A stretch of DNA of 64,000 nucleotides from an uncultured Lachnospiraceae bacterium (GTDB taxonomy: Bacteria; Bacillota; Clostridia; Lachnospirales; Lachnospiraceae): positions 1 through 64,000 of the forward strand of contig CANQSN010000003.1 of assembly GCA_947626505.1 (NCBI GenBank), read 5' to 3'. A program made the position numbers and the translations under genes. The notes beneath the pieces were generated by a model that was not told where the DNA came from, did no database searches, and saw nothing but the letters and a program-made list of their open reading frames with translations. The first letter of the stretch is position 1; each line of letters begins with the position of its first letter. Below, piece by piece: positions 48,772 to 58,111 of the stretch.

Positions 48772-50907
48772 TTATCTCCTTTCTTCGCTTTCTACCAATC
48801 CCGCAACATCCAGAATCAGTGCGATACTGCCATCTCCAAGCTGTGTACAGCCGGAAAGTCCCTGCACCTTCTTAATATAAGACGGTATAGGTTTTACTAC
48901 AATCTCCTGCTCCTGAAGCAGCTTATCAATTAATATACATATCTGTTTGCCCTCATGCTCAACCACAACTACTATGCCTTCATCAATCTTATCTATGGCA
49001 TTGTCTATATGGTATTTGTCACTAAGGCGTACAAATGGATAACAGTCTCCTCTTATAACGATATATTCTTCTCCATCGGGTTCCTGTACAACAGAATCCT
49101 CGCCAAGCCTTATAAATTCTTTTACTGAAGCAGTCTCAATAACAAATGCAGAGCCGCCCACCTGTACTACAATACCGTTGATAATAGCTAACGTAAGCGG
49201 AATAACCAGCGTCATCTCTGAACCGTTGCCCTCTTTGCTGGCAATATCAAGCCTTCCGCCTATAGCTTGTATATCCTTAACTACAACGTCCATACCGACG
49301 CCGCGTCCGGAATATTCTGTCACCTGCTCCTTTGTGGAAAATCCCGGCAACGTGATAAAACGGAAAATCTCGCTATCTTCAAATTCAGTAATGTCTTTAT
49401 CGCCAATAAGTCCGTTTGAACTTGCCTTATCATATAACTTTTGCTTATTAAGCCCCTTGCCATCATCCTTAACGCTTATGTAAACCTTACCGCCTTCGTT
49501 CTTAGCCTCCAGAGTAATCTTACCCTTTGCAGGCTTGCCGAGAGCAATTCGGTCTTCTGCATTTTCCTCGATTCCGTGGTCGACAGAATTTCTTACCAAA
49601 TGCATTAGCGGATCGGATACATGCTCAATAATATTTTTATCAACCTCTGTATTCTCACCGATTACCTCAAGCTCTATATCCTTGCCGAGCTTTCTTGAAA
49701 CATCAAATACAATTCGACGCATCTTCTGGAACACGTTGGTAAGCGGCATCATTCTAAGGGACATAATTACTTCCTGCAAATCCGTAGTAATCTTTGAAAG
49801 CTGTCCCGCCGCCTTCTGGAAGTTTGTCAAATCAAGCCCCGGTACTTTTAAATCCGGATTCTGCAATACCACTGCCTGCGCAATTACCAACTCGCCTATC
49901 ATATCCATAAGCGAATCCATCTTCTCCACATTAACGCTGATAATAGTCTGCTTTTTAGGCTGGTTCTTAGCAAGCGTCTTACCTTTACCCGTCTCCTTAC
50001 TCTTAACGACATAATCACCGGGGACAACAGGCTCGTCTTTCTTCTTGCCTTCCTCCGTTTTCTCCTCGCCTAAGTCAATTACAATCGGCTTATCATCAGA
50101 CGAGCCCTGAGCAACCTCTACGAGCCCTCTGCCAAATTCTTCTGCAGTGATATCATCAATATCAGTCGTCTCTGCTTCCGTACTGCTGATAAGTTGGAGA
50201 ATCTCCTCTTTTCCAGCCTTAGTCTGCAGCAGCATGTAAAATCCTTCCGCAAGAATTACATCAGCGCTTTCTTCATTGGAAATAATATCCTCTGGAGAAT
50301 ACAGAAGATCCTCTGCAACATCCTTAAGCGCATAAGTTGCAGAATAAGCTCTTATATTGCTCATCTGCGTATCGTTGCGGTAATGAATAATAATTCTGTA
50401 AAAATGGCTTTCATCACTCGCCATCGGAGCTATATAAAACTGACTTGGTTCCTCATGCTTGTTCTCCCTCGGAAGCCTTATGCCCTGCTCCTTAATCTCG
50501 CCCTTAAGTCGTTTAAGGAAGCTGTCAAGATCCTTTAAAATCTTATCTTCCTTTCCATCAGGGCTGCTGCCCTCCCGAATCTTCTCCAACTCACCGTTTA
50601 CAAAATCCGATACAGCAAGAACATGCTCCACCAATTCCATATGGGGAACATTATCCGGTTGAGACTCCCTTAAGTAGTAGAACACATCCTCCAGCTTATG
50701 AGTCACCTTTGTGATATTCTCATACATCATGATTCCCGAGGAACCCTTAATAGTATGCATAATTCTAAAAATCTCATTTATGTCATTGTCATCGAAGCAT
50801 TCTGCATCCTGTTTCTCTAAAATAATTGATTCCAGATTCTCAAGGAGTTGACTGCTCTCATACAAAAACATATCAAGCATTCCATCTACATTAAATTCTT
50901 CTGCCAT
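48772..50907 (-). CDS. cheA: Chemotaxis histidine kinase CheA
   Basis: P1 IMHTIKGSSGIMMYENI; P3/P4 LVRNSVDHGIE, GRGVGMDVV; CheW-like C-terminus. ATG 50907 is the likelier start (track 50940). Confidence 0.96.
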   Translation of the reverse strand: MAEEFNVDGMLDMFLYESSQLLENLESIILEKQDAECFDDNDINEIFRIMHTIKGSSGIMMYENITKVTHKLEDVFYYLRESQPDNVPHMELVEHVLAVSDFVNGELEKIREGSSPDGKEDKILKDLDSFLKRLKGEIKEQGIRLPRENKHEEPSQFYIAPMASDESHFYRIIIHYRNDTQMSNIRAYSATYALKDVAEDLLYSPEDIISNEESADVILAEGFYMLLQTKAGKEEILQLISSTEAETTDIDDITAEEFGRGLVEVAQGSSDDKPIVIDLGEEKTEEGKKKDEPVVPGDYVVKSKETGKGKTLAKNQPKKQTIISVNVEKMDSLMDMIGELVIAQAVVLQNPDLKVPGLDLTNFQKAAGQLSKITTDLQEVIMSLRMMPLTNVFQKMRRIVFDVSRKLGKDIELEVIGENTEVDKNIIEHVSDPLMHLVRNSVDHGIEENAEDRIALGKPAKGKITLEAKNEGGKVYISVKDDGKGLNKQKLYDKASSNGLIGDKDITEFEDSEIFRFITLPGFSTKEQVTEYSGRGVGMDVVVKDIQAIGGRLDIASKEGNGSEMTLVIPLTLAIINGIVVQVGGSAFVIETASVKEFIRLGEDSVVQEPDGEEYIVIRGDCYPFVRLSDKYHIDNAIDKIDEGIVVVVEHEGKQICILIDKLLQEQEIVVKPIPSYIKKVQGLSGCTQLGDGSIALILDVAGLVESEERR

Positions 50908-50978
50908 ATTTTTCTCTTTCTCGCTTATTGCATTGTCCATACAATACTGCGTTTTAATACTGACACAACCCTACGTTC

Positions 50979-51371
50979 CTAAATAAGCTTAAGCTTCTTA
51001 AGCATCTGCTCAAAGCGGTCCACATCAATGGGCTTACCTGTATATGCCTCGCATTCCAATTCAAATGCCTTCTTCACATTACGCTCCTCATTCAGTGCGG
51101 TTGTCATAACAATCTTCACTCTTTTTTCTTTTGAAACCTTCTTTTCCTTTTCAATATCGCGAATTGCTTTAAGCACTTGATAACCGTCTAATACCGGCAT
51201 CATTACATCCAAGCACACTAAATCATATGGCTCGCCATCTTCCAACGCCATCATAAAAGCGCCTACCGCTTCTTCCCCGTCTACCGTTACGTCACAATCG
51301 CCAAATTGCGACAAGTAACCGGACATAAATTTGCGGCTGGCAAAATCATCTTCTGCCAATAATGTCTTCAT
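50979..51371 (-). CDS. CheY-like response regulator
   Basis: MKTLLAEDDFASRKFM, LVCLDVMMPVLDGYQVLKAIR; ATG 51371 with gaggt RBS. Confidence 0.92.
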   Translation of the reverse strand: MKTLLAEDDFASRKFMSGYLSQFGDCDVTVDGEEAVGAFMMALEDGEPYDLVCLDVMMPVLDGYQVLKAIRDIEKEKKVSKEKRVKIVMTTALNEERNVKKAFELECEAYTGKPIDVDRFEQMLKKLKLI

Positions 51372-51401
51372 TACCTCTCCTCCTATCATATTATGTCCTG
51401 C

Positions 51402-52427
51402 CTACGAAGTCTTAAGCAGGCTGTATATTTTTGGCGTAACCGCCGTCAGGCTGAGCTGGTGCTGAACTGCACCTATATCATAGGCTACTTTCGGCATACC
51501 GTATACTATACAGCTTGCTTCATCCTCACCTATTGTAGAGGCTCCGGCATTTCGCATAGATAATAATCCCTTAGCGCCATCACCGCCCATTCCTGTTAAA
51601 ATCACTCCTATGGCCTTCTTACCAGCCACCTTAGCAACCGAATTAAACAAAACATCTACAGAAGGGCAGTGCCCGTTGACACGTTCCGTCCCCCTGCAAT
51701 CTACTTGATAAGCGTTATTCACCTTAACAAGCCGCATCTGCTTATCTCCCGGTGCAATCAACACCTGCCCCGGTATTACCCTGTCTCCTGTCACCGCTTC
51801 TTTAACCGCCACTTCACACTGATTATTTAAACGGTCTGCATACATCTTAGTAAATCCCGGCGGCATATGCTGTACTACCACCACTCCCGGAATATCCCTT
51901 CTAAACTGCTTCACTACTTCAAAAATAGCTTCAGTACCTCCCGTAGAAGCTCCAATAGCTATAACTCTATCCTTTCCATATGTTACCATCTCTTTGACTG
52001 AAGTATTTATCTCAGCCCTTTTCATATTGCCAACCTTGGCAGTTGAAGCAATCTTTATCTTTGTAATCAGCTCCTGCTTCATAAAATTCCCAAGGCTCGC
52101 CCTGTCCATGTTTGACGGTTTATTAACAAAATCTACTGCTCCTGCTTCCAATGCATCAAACACTTTATCATTTATAGAACTTATCATCACTACAGGCAGT
52201 GGATACTGAGGCATAAGCTTCCTCAGAAACTCAATACCGCTCATTCTTGGAAGCTCGACATCCAGCGTCATAACATCCGGCTTATAACGGATGATTGCAT
52301 CTCTTGCCTGATATGCGTCAGCCACTTGCGCCACCACGTTAATATTGGGATCCGCCTCCAAACTTTGTACCAGAAGATTACGAAACATAATAGAGTCATC
52401 TACAACTAACACTTTGATTGGTCTCAT
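51402..52427 (-). CDS. cheB: Protein-glutamate methylesterase CheB
   Basis: REC VLVVDDSIMFRNLL; catalytic AIGASTGGTEAI, VVQHMPPGFT, ILTGMGGDGAKGLLSM. Confidence 0.96.
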   Translation of the reverse strand: MRPIKVLVVDDSIMFRNLLVQSLEADPNINVVAQVADAYQARDAIIRYKPDVMTLDVELPRMSGIEFLRKLMPQYPLPVVMISSINDKVFDALEAGAVDFVNKPSNMDRASLGNFMKQELITKIKIASTAKVGNMKRAEINTSVKEMVTYGKDRVIAIGASTGGTEAIFEVVKQFRRDIPGVVVVQHMPPGFTKMYADRLNNQCEVAVKEAVTGDRVIPGQVLIAPGDKQMRLVKVNNAYQVDCRGTERVNGHCPSVDVLFNSVAKVAGKKAIGVILTGMGGDGAKGLLSMRNAGASTIGEDEASCIVYGMPKVAYDIGAVQHQLSLTAVTPKIYSLLKTS

Positions 52428-52496
52428 ATAATTATCCCTCTATTCTATATTTCATTATATATTATACTTCAACGCCATTATATAGCAATTATTCTT

Positions 52497-53306
52497 TTAT
52501 TCTTCTTTGCGATAAATAGAAGGCTGCACATATTTAAATGGCATCTTTGTCTTATCTAACGATTCTGTCGTTCCGATAAAAAGATATCCTCCCGGCTCCG
52601 TAAATTCGTATATCTTATTAACCAGCGGATACTTTACATCATCTGGAAAATAAATCATTACATTGCGCAAAAACACTACATGAAACTTTCTTTTAAATGG
52701 GAACTGGTTCATCAGGTTAAACTGACGGTAAATGACTTCTTTCTTAAGCTCGTCCCTCACTTCAAACTGACCGTTGCCCAAGCTCTTAAAAAACCGTCTT
52801 TTCCACCTGTCCGGCAACGGTTTTATATCTTCCTCAAGATAAATTCCTTTAATTGCATGATTAAGCACTTCGGTAGAAATATCTGTCGCTAGTACCTTTG
52901 TGTCCCATAAAGGATGATCCAGTCCAAAAAAATCCATTAAAATCATGGCAATAGTATACGGTTCTTCGCCCGTCGACGACGCTCCCGACCAAATCCTCAA
53001 ATCTCTGTTATCTGCTTCCTTTACTTTTAAATACGGTAAAACTACTTTCATGAAATAGTCAAAATGGACTGACTCACGCATAAAATATGTATGATTGGTA
53101 GTGAGAACATTAATCAGCCCCTTAGCTGCTTCTCCCTGAGGTTCACTCTCAACCTTTGCCATAAAATCTGCAAAATTATCATATCCGTTCCTGAAAAAAT
53201 ATGTTTCCAATCGTCCATTTACAAGTACCCGTTTTTGACTTAGGTCGATACCATACCTTGCCTTGACATAGAGTACAATCTTCTCAAACTCTTTGTCCGT
53301 TATCAT
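52497..53306 (-). CDS. cheR: Chemotaxis protein methyltransferase CheR
   Basis: TNHTYFMRESVHFDYF, WSGASSTGEEPYTIAMIL, VVFLRNVMIYFPDDVK, GGYLFIGTTESL. Confidence 0.95.
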   Translation of the reverse strand: MITDKEFEKIVLYVKARYGIDLSQKRVLVNGRLETYFFRNGYDNFADFMAKVESEPQGEAAKGLINVLTTNHTYFMRESVHFDYFMKVVLPYLKVKEADNRDLRIWSGASSTGEEPYTIAMILMDFFGLDHPLWDTKVLATDISTEVLNHAIKGIYLEEDIKPLPDRWKRRFFKSLGNGQFEVRDELKKEVIYRQFNLMNQFPFKRKFHVVFLRNVMIYFPDDVKYPLVNKIYEFTEPGGYLFIGTTESLDKTKMPFKYVQPSIYRKEE

Positions 53307-53370
53307 CGATATTCCATCCTTTTCCGTTTCAAAATATTTTTTAATAACCGAATGCCTATAGTCGCTTTAT

Positions 53371-53399
53371 ATGATAATATTATTAGGTTTTTTTGTCAA
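53371..53399 (-). promoter_or_regulatory. SigmaA-type promoter for cheR operon
   Basis: Minus strand TTGACA (53394-53399)-17 nt-TATCAT (53371-53376). Confidence 0.7.
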
Positions 53400-53426
53400 T
53401 ATCTGTATCGCTTTATGCGATAATAT

Positions 53427-54506
53427 TTAATCTGTCTGAAGCTGCCTTACCACCTTATTAAATACTCCCACAATGCCGGGATCATAAAGAGTTCCGCTTC
53501 TTTCGTTAATTATATCTATGCTTTCTTCTACAGTATGCGGTCTGTCGCAATGAATACCCGCCATTAAAGCGTCAAAATCATTAATTACCGTAGTTATTCT
53601 TGCGGCGAGAGGAATCTCCTCTCCTCTGACTCCTCCGGGGTATCCGTTGCCATCCCAGTTGGCATGGTGGTATTTTGCAATAACAACCGCCATATCCAGA
53701 AAATGGCTTGCGACACTGTCTTGATTAATCTCCTGCAATATTCCGGCGCCGGCCTCTGTGTGATGCTTTACAAATTCCCTCTTTTCCTTCTCCGACATAG
53801 TGTTCTTATATATAATCGTATCGGGAAGCATAATATTGCCAATATCGTGAAGCCTTGATGCAGTTCCAATTGTTTCTACAAAACTATCGGATATGTAATT
53901 CTCAAACTTAGGCACCAGTTGAAGGCTCTGCGCAAGTATTCTGCAATTATCTCCCACTCTTTCCAAATGGTGTCCTAAATACACGTTTCTCCTTTCCATG
54001 ACCTTAGTCAATGCCAAAAGCACATTCTCACGTTCTTTTTCTATCTGCTTTTTCTGCTCCGTCATCATCTTATGCATCATGCGGTTATAATTTTTCATTT
54101 CCTGCTTAATCCTGTAACTGTTAAGCTGGTTGTTTATCCGCATAATAACCTCGAAACGCTCAAAGGGCTTAGTAATATAATCCTCTGCGCCGGCTTCAAA
54201 CGCCTCCCGTTTTTCTTCAATGGAATCAGCGACCGTTATAAATATAAATGGAATCTCCCTTGTAATAGGATTGCTTTTCAGCAGTCTGCAAAATTCCAAT
54301 CCATCCATCTCCGGCATAGAAAAATCAGATAAAATCAACTGCGGCATAGTATCGTTCATAATATCAAGCGCTTTCTGCACGCTTAACGCGCCCAAGGGAG
54401 TATATCCTTCCGCCTTCACAATGTTTTTTAAGATTGAAACATTGACATTTAAATCATCTACTATCAATATCTTTGGGGGTTCTTTCTTTATCTGCTCAGT
54501 TTCCAT
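53427..54506 (-). CDS. REC-HD-GYP response regulator (predicted c-di-GMP phosphodiesterase)
   Basis: REC LILSDFSMPEMDGLEF; RLHDIGNIMLPD, HHTEAGAGIL, YHHANWDGNGYPGGVRGEEIPLAARI. Confidence 0.93.
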   Translation of the reverse strand: METEQIKKEPPKILIVDDLNVNVSILKNIVKAEGYTPLGALSVQKALDIMNDTMPQLILSDFSMPEMDGLEFCRLLKSNPITREIPFIFITVADSIEEKREAFEAGAEDYITKPFERFEVIMRINNQLNSYRIKQEMKNYNRMMHKMMTEQKKQIEKERENVLLALTKVMERRNVYLGHHLERVGDNCRILAQSLQLVPKFENYISDSFVETIGTASRLHDIGNIMLPDTIIYKNTMSEKEKREFVKHHTEAGAGILQEINQDSVASHFLDMAVVIAKYHHANWDGNGYPGGVRGEEIPLAARITTVINDFDALMAGIHCDRPHTVEESIDIINERSGTLYDPGIVGVFNKVVRQLQTD

Positions 54507-54527
54507 TTGCTAAACCTCCTATCGTAG

Positions 54528-55985
54528 TTAATCACCAAAATTTTCCTTTAAAGCTGCTTTTACTTTTTCATAAGCGTCTATGCTTTTCTCATAATTCTCC
54601 TTGCGGATTGCCATTTCCAAGCGGAGAATGGGGTTCTTCATACTTCCATCGGGCGTATTTGCCAATACCTTTATGGTATCTGCGAGAGTTTCCGCCTTTT
54701 CCCATGAGCCAAGCTCTATGGACAGCAGTAACTTTTCCATTCTCTTAGCAATCTCAGCCTTGTTTTCCTCTGTTCCGGAGGTCATGTACTCCTCCTCGTA
54801 ATCCTGCCCAATCCGGCTGGTAAGCTTTGACCAGTTATTGTATGTATCTTTTATGCCGCTGCTTTCTCCGGAATTGCCGCTTGTCTTCAAACGGATGCTA
54901 AATGAAAAACAACTGCCCTTGCCCTTATCGCTGTCCACATGTACGCTTCCGTTCATCATTTCCACAAGCTGCTTTGTAATTGAAAGCCCCAGACCTGTTC
55001 CGCCGAAACGTCTGGTAATGCTGGCGTCCACCTGCTTATAGCTCTGAAACAGCTTATCCTGTTCTTCCCTTGAAATTCCAATGCCTGTATCGCGCACCAT
55101 AAAAAACAGCTCTACCTCATCGTTAATCTGCATAGTTTTACTAACATCCACACTAATCTGACCAACTAATGTAAACTTAACAGCGTTTGACAGCAGATTA
55201 TTAAGAATCTGATTAATTCTAAGCTCGTCTCCTATTAACATCTGCGGAATATTCTCGTCCACATATACGTTAAGATGCAGCTCCTTCTTGTTAATCTCTG
55301 CAATATGCGTTGCAAGCACCTTATCCATCATCTTGTAGAAGTCAAATTCCACCATCTCCAATGAAAACTTGCCGGCCTCCAGCTTGGAAAAATCAAGTAT
55401 ATTGCTAATTATAGCAGACATATTGTCGCAGCAATATATTATAATCTCCAAAATTTTTCGCTGTTCCTCGTCAGTAATCTTATCGAGAAGCGCTGTAACA
55501 TGGCCCTTAATTCCATTGACAGGCGTCCTAAGCTCATGCGTTACATTTGCAGTAAATTCATTCCTTACCCTCTGATTAGTCTCCTCCTTCTCTTTAAGCT
55601 GCCTTATCCTTACATCCATATTCTTATGCTGGGTAATATCTTCCGCCAGTAAATATTCAATTCCTTCGCCGGAATCCACAAAATTAATAGATACCGGAAA
55701 ACACGAGCTGTTCTTTCTGTACATTACCGTTTCTTCTTTGCATATGAGCTTTTCCTTATCAAATGGGGCGTATTTACCGCTCTCCTGTTGGAACTCCTGC
55801 CAGAAAATTGCAGACATATTGCATTTTCTAAATTCCTCATCGCTATAACCGAGCTTTTCCCTCGCCGCCTTATTGCCATATAAAATACTTCCGTCCGGCT
55901 TAAATGCAATAACCAGCTCCAGAGTATCCTCAACCACCAGCTTCATGCTTTTAATGTAGTCGCATTCCCCGCTTCCCCGTTCCAT
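54528..55985 (-). CDS. PAS histidine kinase with C-terminal helical domain resembling a degenerate HPt
   Basis: PAS; FTANVTHELRTPVNGIKGHVTAL; DTGIGISREEQ; GTGLGLSITKQLV; C-terminus WEKAETLADTIKVLANTPDGSMKNPILRLEMAIRK. Confidence 0.9.
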   Translation of the reverse strand: MERGSGECDYIKSMKLVVEDTLELVIAFKPDGSILYGNKAAREKLGYSDEEFRKCNMSAIFWQEFQQESGKYAPFDKEKLICKEETVMYRKNSSCFPVSINFVDSGEGIEYLLAEDITQHKNMDVRIRQLKEKEETNQRVRNEFTANVTHELRTPVNGIKGHVTALLDKITDEEQRKILEIIIYCCDNMSAIISNILDFSKLEAGKFSLEMVEFDFYKMMDKVLATHIAEINKKELHLNVYVDENIPQMLIGDELRINQILNNLLSNAVKFTLVGQISVDVSKTMQINDEVELFFMVRDTGIGISREEQDKLFQSYKQVDASITRRFGGTGLGLSITKQLVEMMNGSVHVDSDKGKGSCFSFSIRLKTSGNSGESSGIKDTYNNWSKLTSRIGQDYEEEYMTSGTEENKAEIAKRMEKLLLSIELGSWEKAETLADTIKVLANTPDGSMKNPILRLEMAIRKENYEKSIDAYEKVKAALKENFGD

Positions 55986-56040
55986 TTTAATCTCCTTTCG
56001 CCAAATGCATAATAAAACTTTCCATTTATCCCATACCTAT

Positions 56041-56069
56041 ATATTATCTTATTCGAGGTTTTACGTCAA
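56041..56069 (-). promoter_or_regulatory. SigmaA-type promoter for the HK/HD-GYP genes
   Basis: Minus strand TTGACG-17 nt-TAATAT. Confidence 0.65.
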
Positions 56070-56102
56070 TCATACATTACACTATATCCTCCGTAAAAAA
56101 TA

Positions 56103-56131
56103 ATGACAACAGGGCAAAAATATGTTATATT
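56103..56131 (+). promoter_or_regulatory. SigmaA-type promoter for the FapA gene
   Basis: ATGACA-17 nt-TATATT. Confidence 0.6.
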
Positions 56132-56169
56132 TTAGTATAAATAACAAGATTTGTGTGAGGGGGTTCTTT

Positions 56170-57996
56170 ATGTATCCATTTGACATTTTATCCCAAGACA
56201 GCTTGGAGATTGACGATATTTTAAGCTCCATTGACAATTTAACGCAATATGAGGAGCAGCAGATAGAACTGTGTAACACAATTAATAAACCTGACTTGGA
56301 ATCCGTCAGAAAAGATATGGAGGAGAAGGGCTTCGTAGACAGCCAGATTCAGGAGGCTTTAACAGGACTGGAACAGAATTTGCCTATACAGGTTTATGCA
56401 AGAGATTGCTACAACTGGAAGCAGATGAGGGAGCTTAGGCTTGGGCTTCTTGATGAATTGGATGTTCATATATATGAGAACCCGCATTTTTCTGCAGAGC
56501 AGATGCAGGAGATTCGGCTTGGACTTAACGACAAGCTGGATGTAGAGTCTTACGCCAAGCTGATATATACCGCAAAGGATATGTCCCGCATACGCAAAAA
56601 ACTTTTATCTGAGGTTTATGTAGAAAACCCAAAGAGCTTTGCTAAAGAGATAATAGACGAAGACAGTCAAATCAAAGTACGTATTAGCGACGACTGCATG
56701 AAAGCCTACATAACAGTGCCTAATTATACAGACTGCACCATGTACGATTTAAAGAGGATACTAAACAAATATGACGTAGTCTTCGGAATTTCCATGGACG
56801 CATTAAAGAACGCTGTTGATAATAACGTGACGGATAAAGAGATTTTGGCAGCCGAGGGCAGGCCGCCTGTGGCAGGAAGAAATGGCAGATATGATTTCTT
56901 ATTTAACAAGCTGCTTCCGGAAAGTCCCAAAACCAGAGAAGACGGGAGCGTCGACTATGTAAATGTAGTTGTAGCGGACAGAGTAACGCAGGGCGCTCCG
57001 CTTGCCAAATACCGCCCCGCAACCGAAGGGCAGCCCGGAGAAACCGTAACCGGCGTTCCTTTGGAAAGTAAACATGGAACAGACCTTCCCCCATTTACCG
57101 GCAAGGGAATTATGCGCGATATAAAGGAAAATATGTATATTGCTGCCGCCGACGGTTTTGTATTTATGGACGAGGTACAGCATGTTCTGAACGTATGGGA
57201 CGTTTTTGTAGTCGAGGGCGATATAAACCGTTATAATGGCAATATAACTTATGATGGCATAATCCATATAAAAGGCTCCGTAAGCGACATGGCAGTGATT
57301 ACCGCCAGCGGAGACATAGTTATAGACGGTTTCCTTGAGAGCGCCATGATTCAGGCGGGAGGCAACGTTATCCTGAAAGACGGTGTAAATGCCGGAGGCA
57401 AAGGATATATACATGCCGGAGGCAAAGTAATGGGCAAATTCTTCGAGTATGCCCACATTGAGGCAAGAGGCCGAGTGGAGGGCAACTATTTTCTGGACTG
57501 CGATATTCAAAGCGATGATTCTGTTGTTGCAAGAGGCAATAAATCCCGAATAATGGGAGGACACATTCAGGCGGGCAGATATATAGAGTCGGCTGTTATA
57601 GGCAACTATAGCAGTTCCCACACTATACTCGAAGTAGGACACGCCACTTGGATTAACCAAAAAATGCAAATATACGAAAAGAAGCTTGAAGCGGTTTTAG
57701 AAGAATTAGAACAACTGGAAGCCGGAAGGGATAAATTAGATTCTGTTCTTGGAACCGATATTTCACAAAACAACCGCCTGTTCCAAAAGACCTGTCTTGC
57801 CATACAGATTAAGGAAGACCAGAAGCTTGCGCTTGAACGGGAGATTAATTACTACGATAATATAAAAGCTTTAATGCACCACGCATATGTAAAAGCCACC
57901 ACTATGCTTGAGGAGGGCGTGCAGATTTATATAGGCGGCAGTCGTAAGCATGTTGGAAAAAACATTAACGGAATTACACTTAAAGCATCAAAATAA
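56170..57996 (+). CDS. FapA/DUF342 family protein
   Basis: VSGDIVIDGFLESAMIQAGGNVILKDGVNAGGKGYIHAGGKVMGKFFEYAHIEARGRVEGNYFLDCDIQSDDSV polymer-like beta-helix repeats; ATG 56170 preceded by gaggggg. Confidence 0.88.
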   Translation: MYPFDILSQDSLEIDDILSSIDNLTQYEEQQIELCNTINKPDLESVRKDMEEKGFVDSQIQEALTGLEQNLPIQVYARDCYNWKQMRELRLGLLDELDVHIYENPHFSAEQMQEIRLGLNDKLDVESYAKLIYTAKDMSRIRKKLLSEVYVENPKSFAKEIIDEDSQIKVRISDDCMKAYITVPNYTDCTMYDLKRILNKYDVVFGISMDALKNAVDNNVTDKEILAAEGRPPVAGRNGRYDFLFNKLLPESPKTREDGSVDYVNVVVADRVTQGAPLAKYRPATEGQPGETVTGVPLESKHGTDLPPFTGKGIMRDIKENMYIAAADGFVFMDEVQHVLNVWDVFVVEGDINRYNGNITYDGIIHIKGSVSDMAVITASGDIVIDGFLESAMIQAGGNVILKDGVNAGGKGYIHAGGKVMGKFFEYAHIEARGRVEGNYFLDCDIQSDDSVVARGNKSRIMGGHIQAGRYIESAVIGNYSSSHTILEVGHATWINQKMQIYEKKLEAVLEELEQLEAGRDKLDSVLGTDISQNNRLFQKTCLAIQIKEDQKLALEREINYYDNIKALMHHAYVKATTMLEEGVQIYIGGSRKHVGKNINGITLKASK

Positions 57997-58111
57997 ATTT
58001 AGTTCAAGGCTCGCTTTAGAGTCTTGAATTAAGCTTAAAAGCTGCTTAACAGACGCTTTCCTATCCGAAGCTTTAGCGCATACTCGCAGAGCGTATATAC
58101 TGTATCCATAT

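Noticed and set aside
49178-50014. Plus-strand ORFs of 101 and 159 aa
   Set aside because: Lie within cheA on the opposite strand; no motifs.
56899-57669. 256-aa minus-strand ORF
   Set aside because: Antisense to FapA, whose beta-helix and start/RBS are clear; composition is that of a shadow frame.
57997-58111. Hairpins between convergent FapA and hybrid kinase genes
   Set aside because: ttcaaggctc...gagtcttgaa is likely an ordinary convergent terminator, weakly supported; not worth a separate claim.
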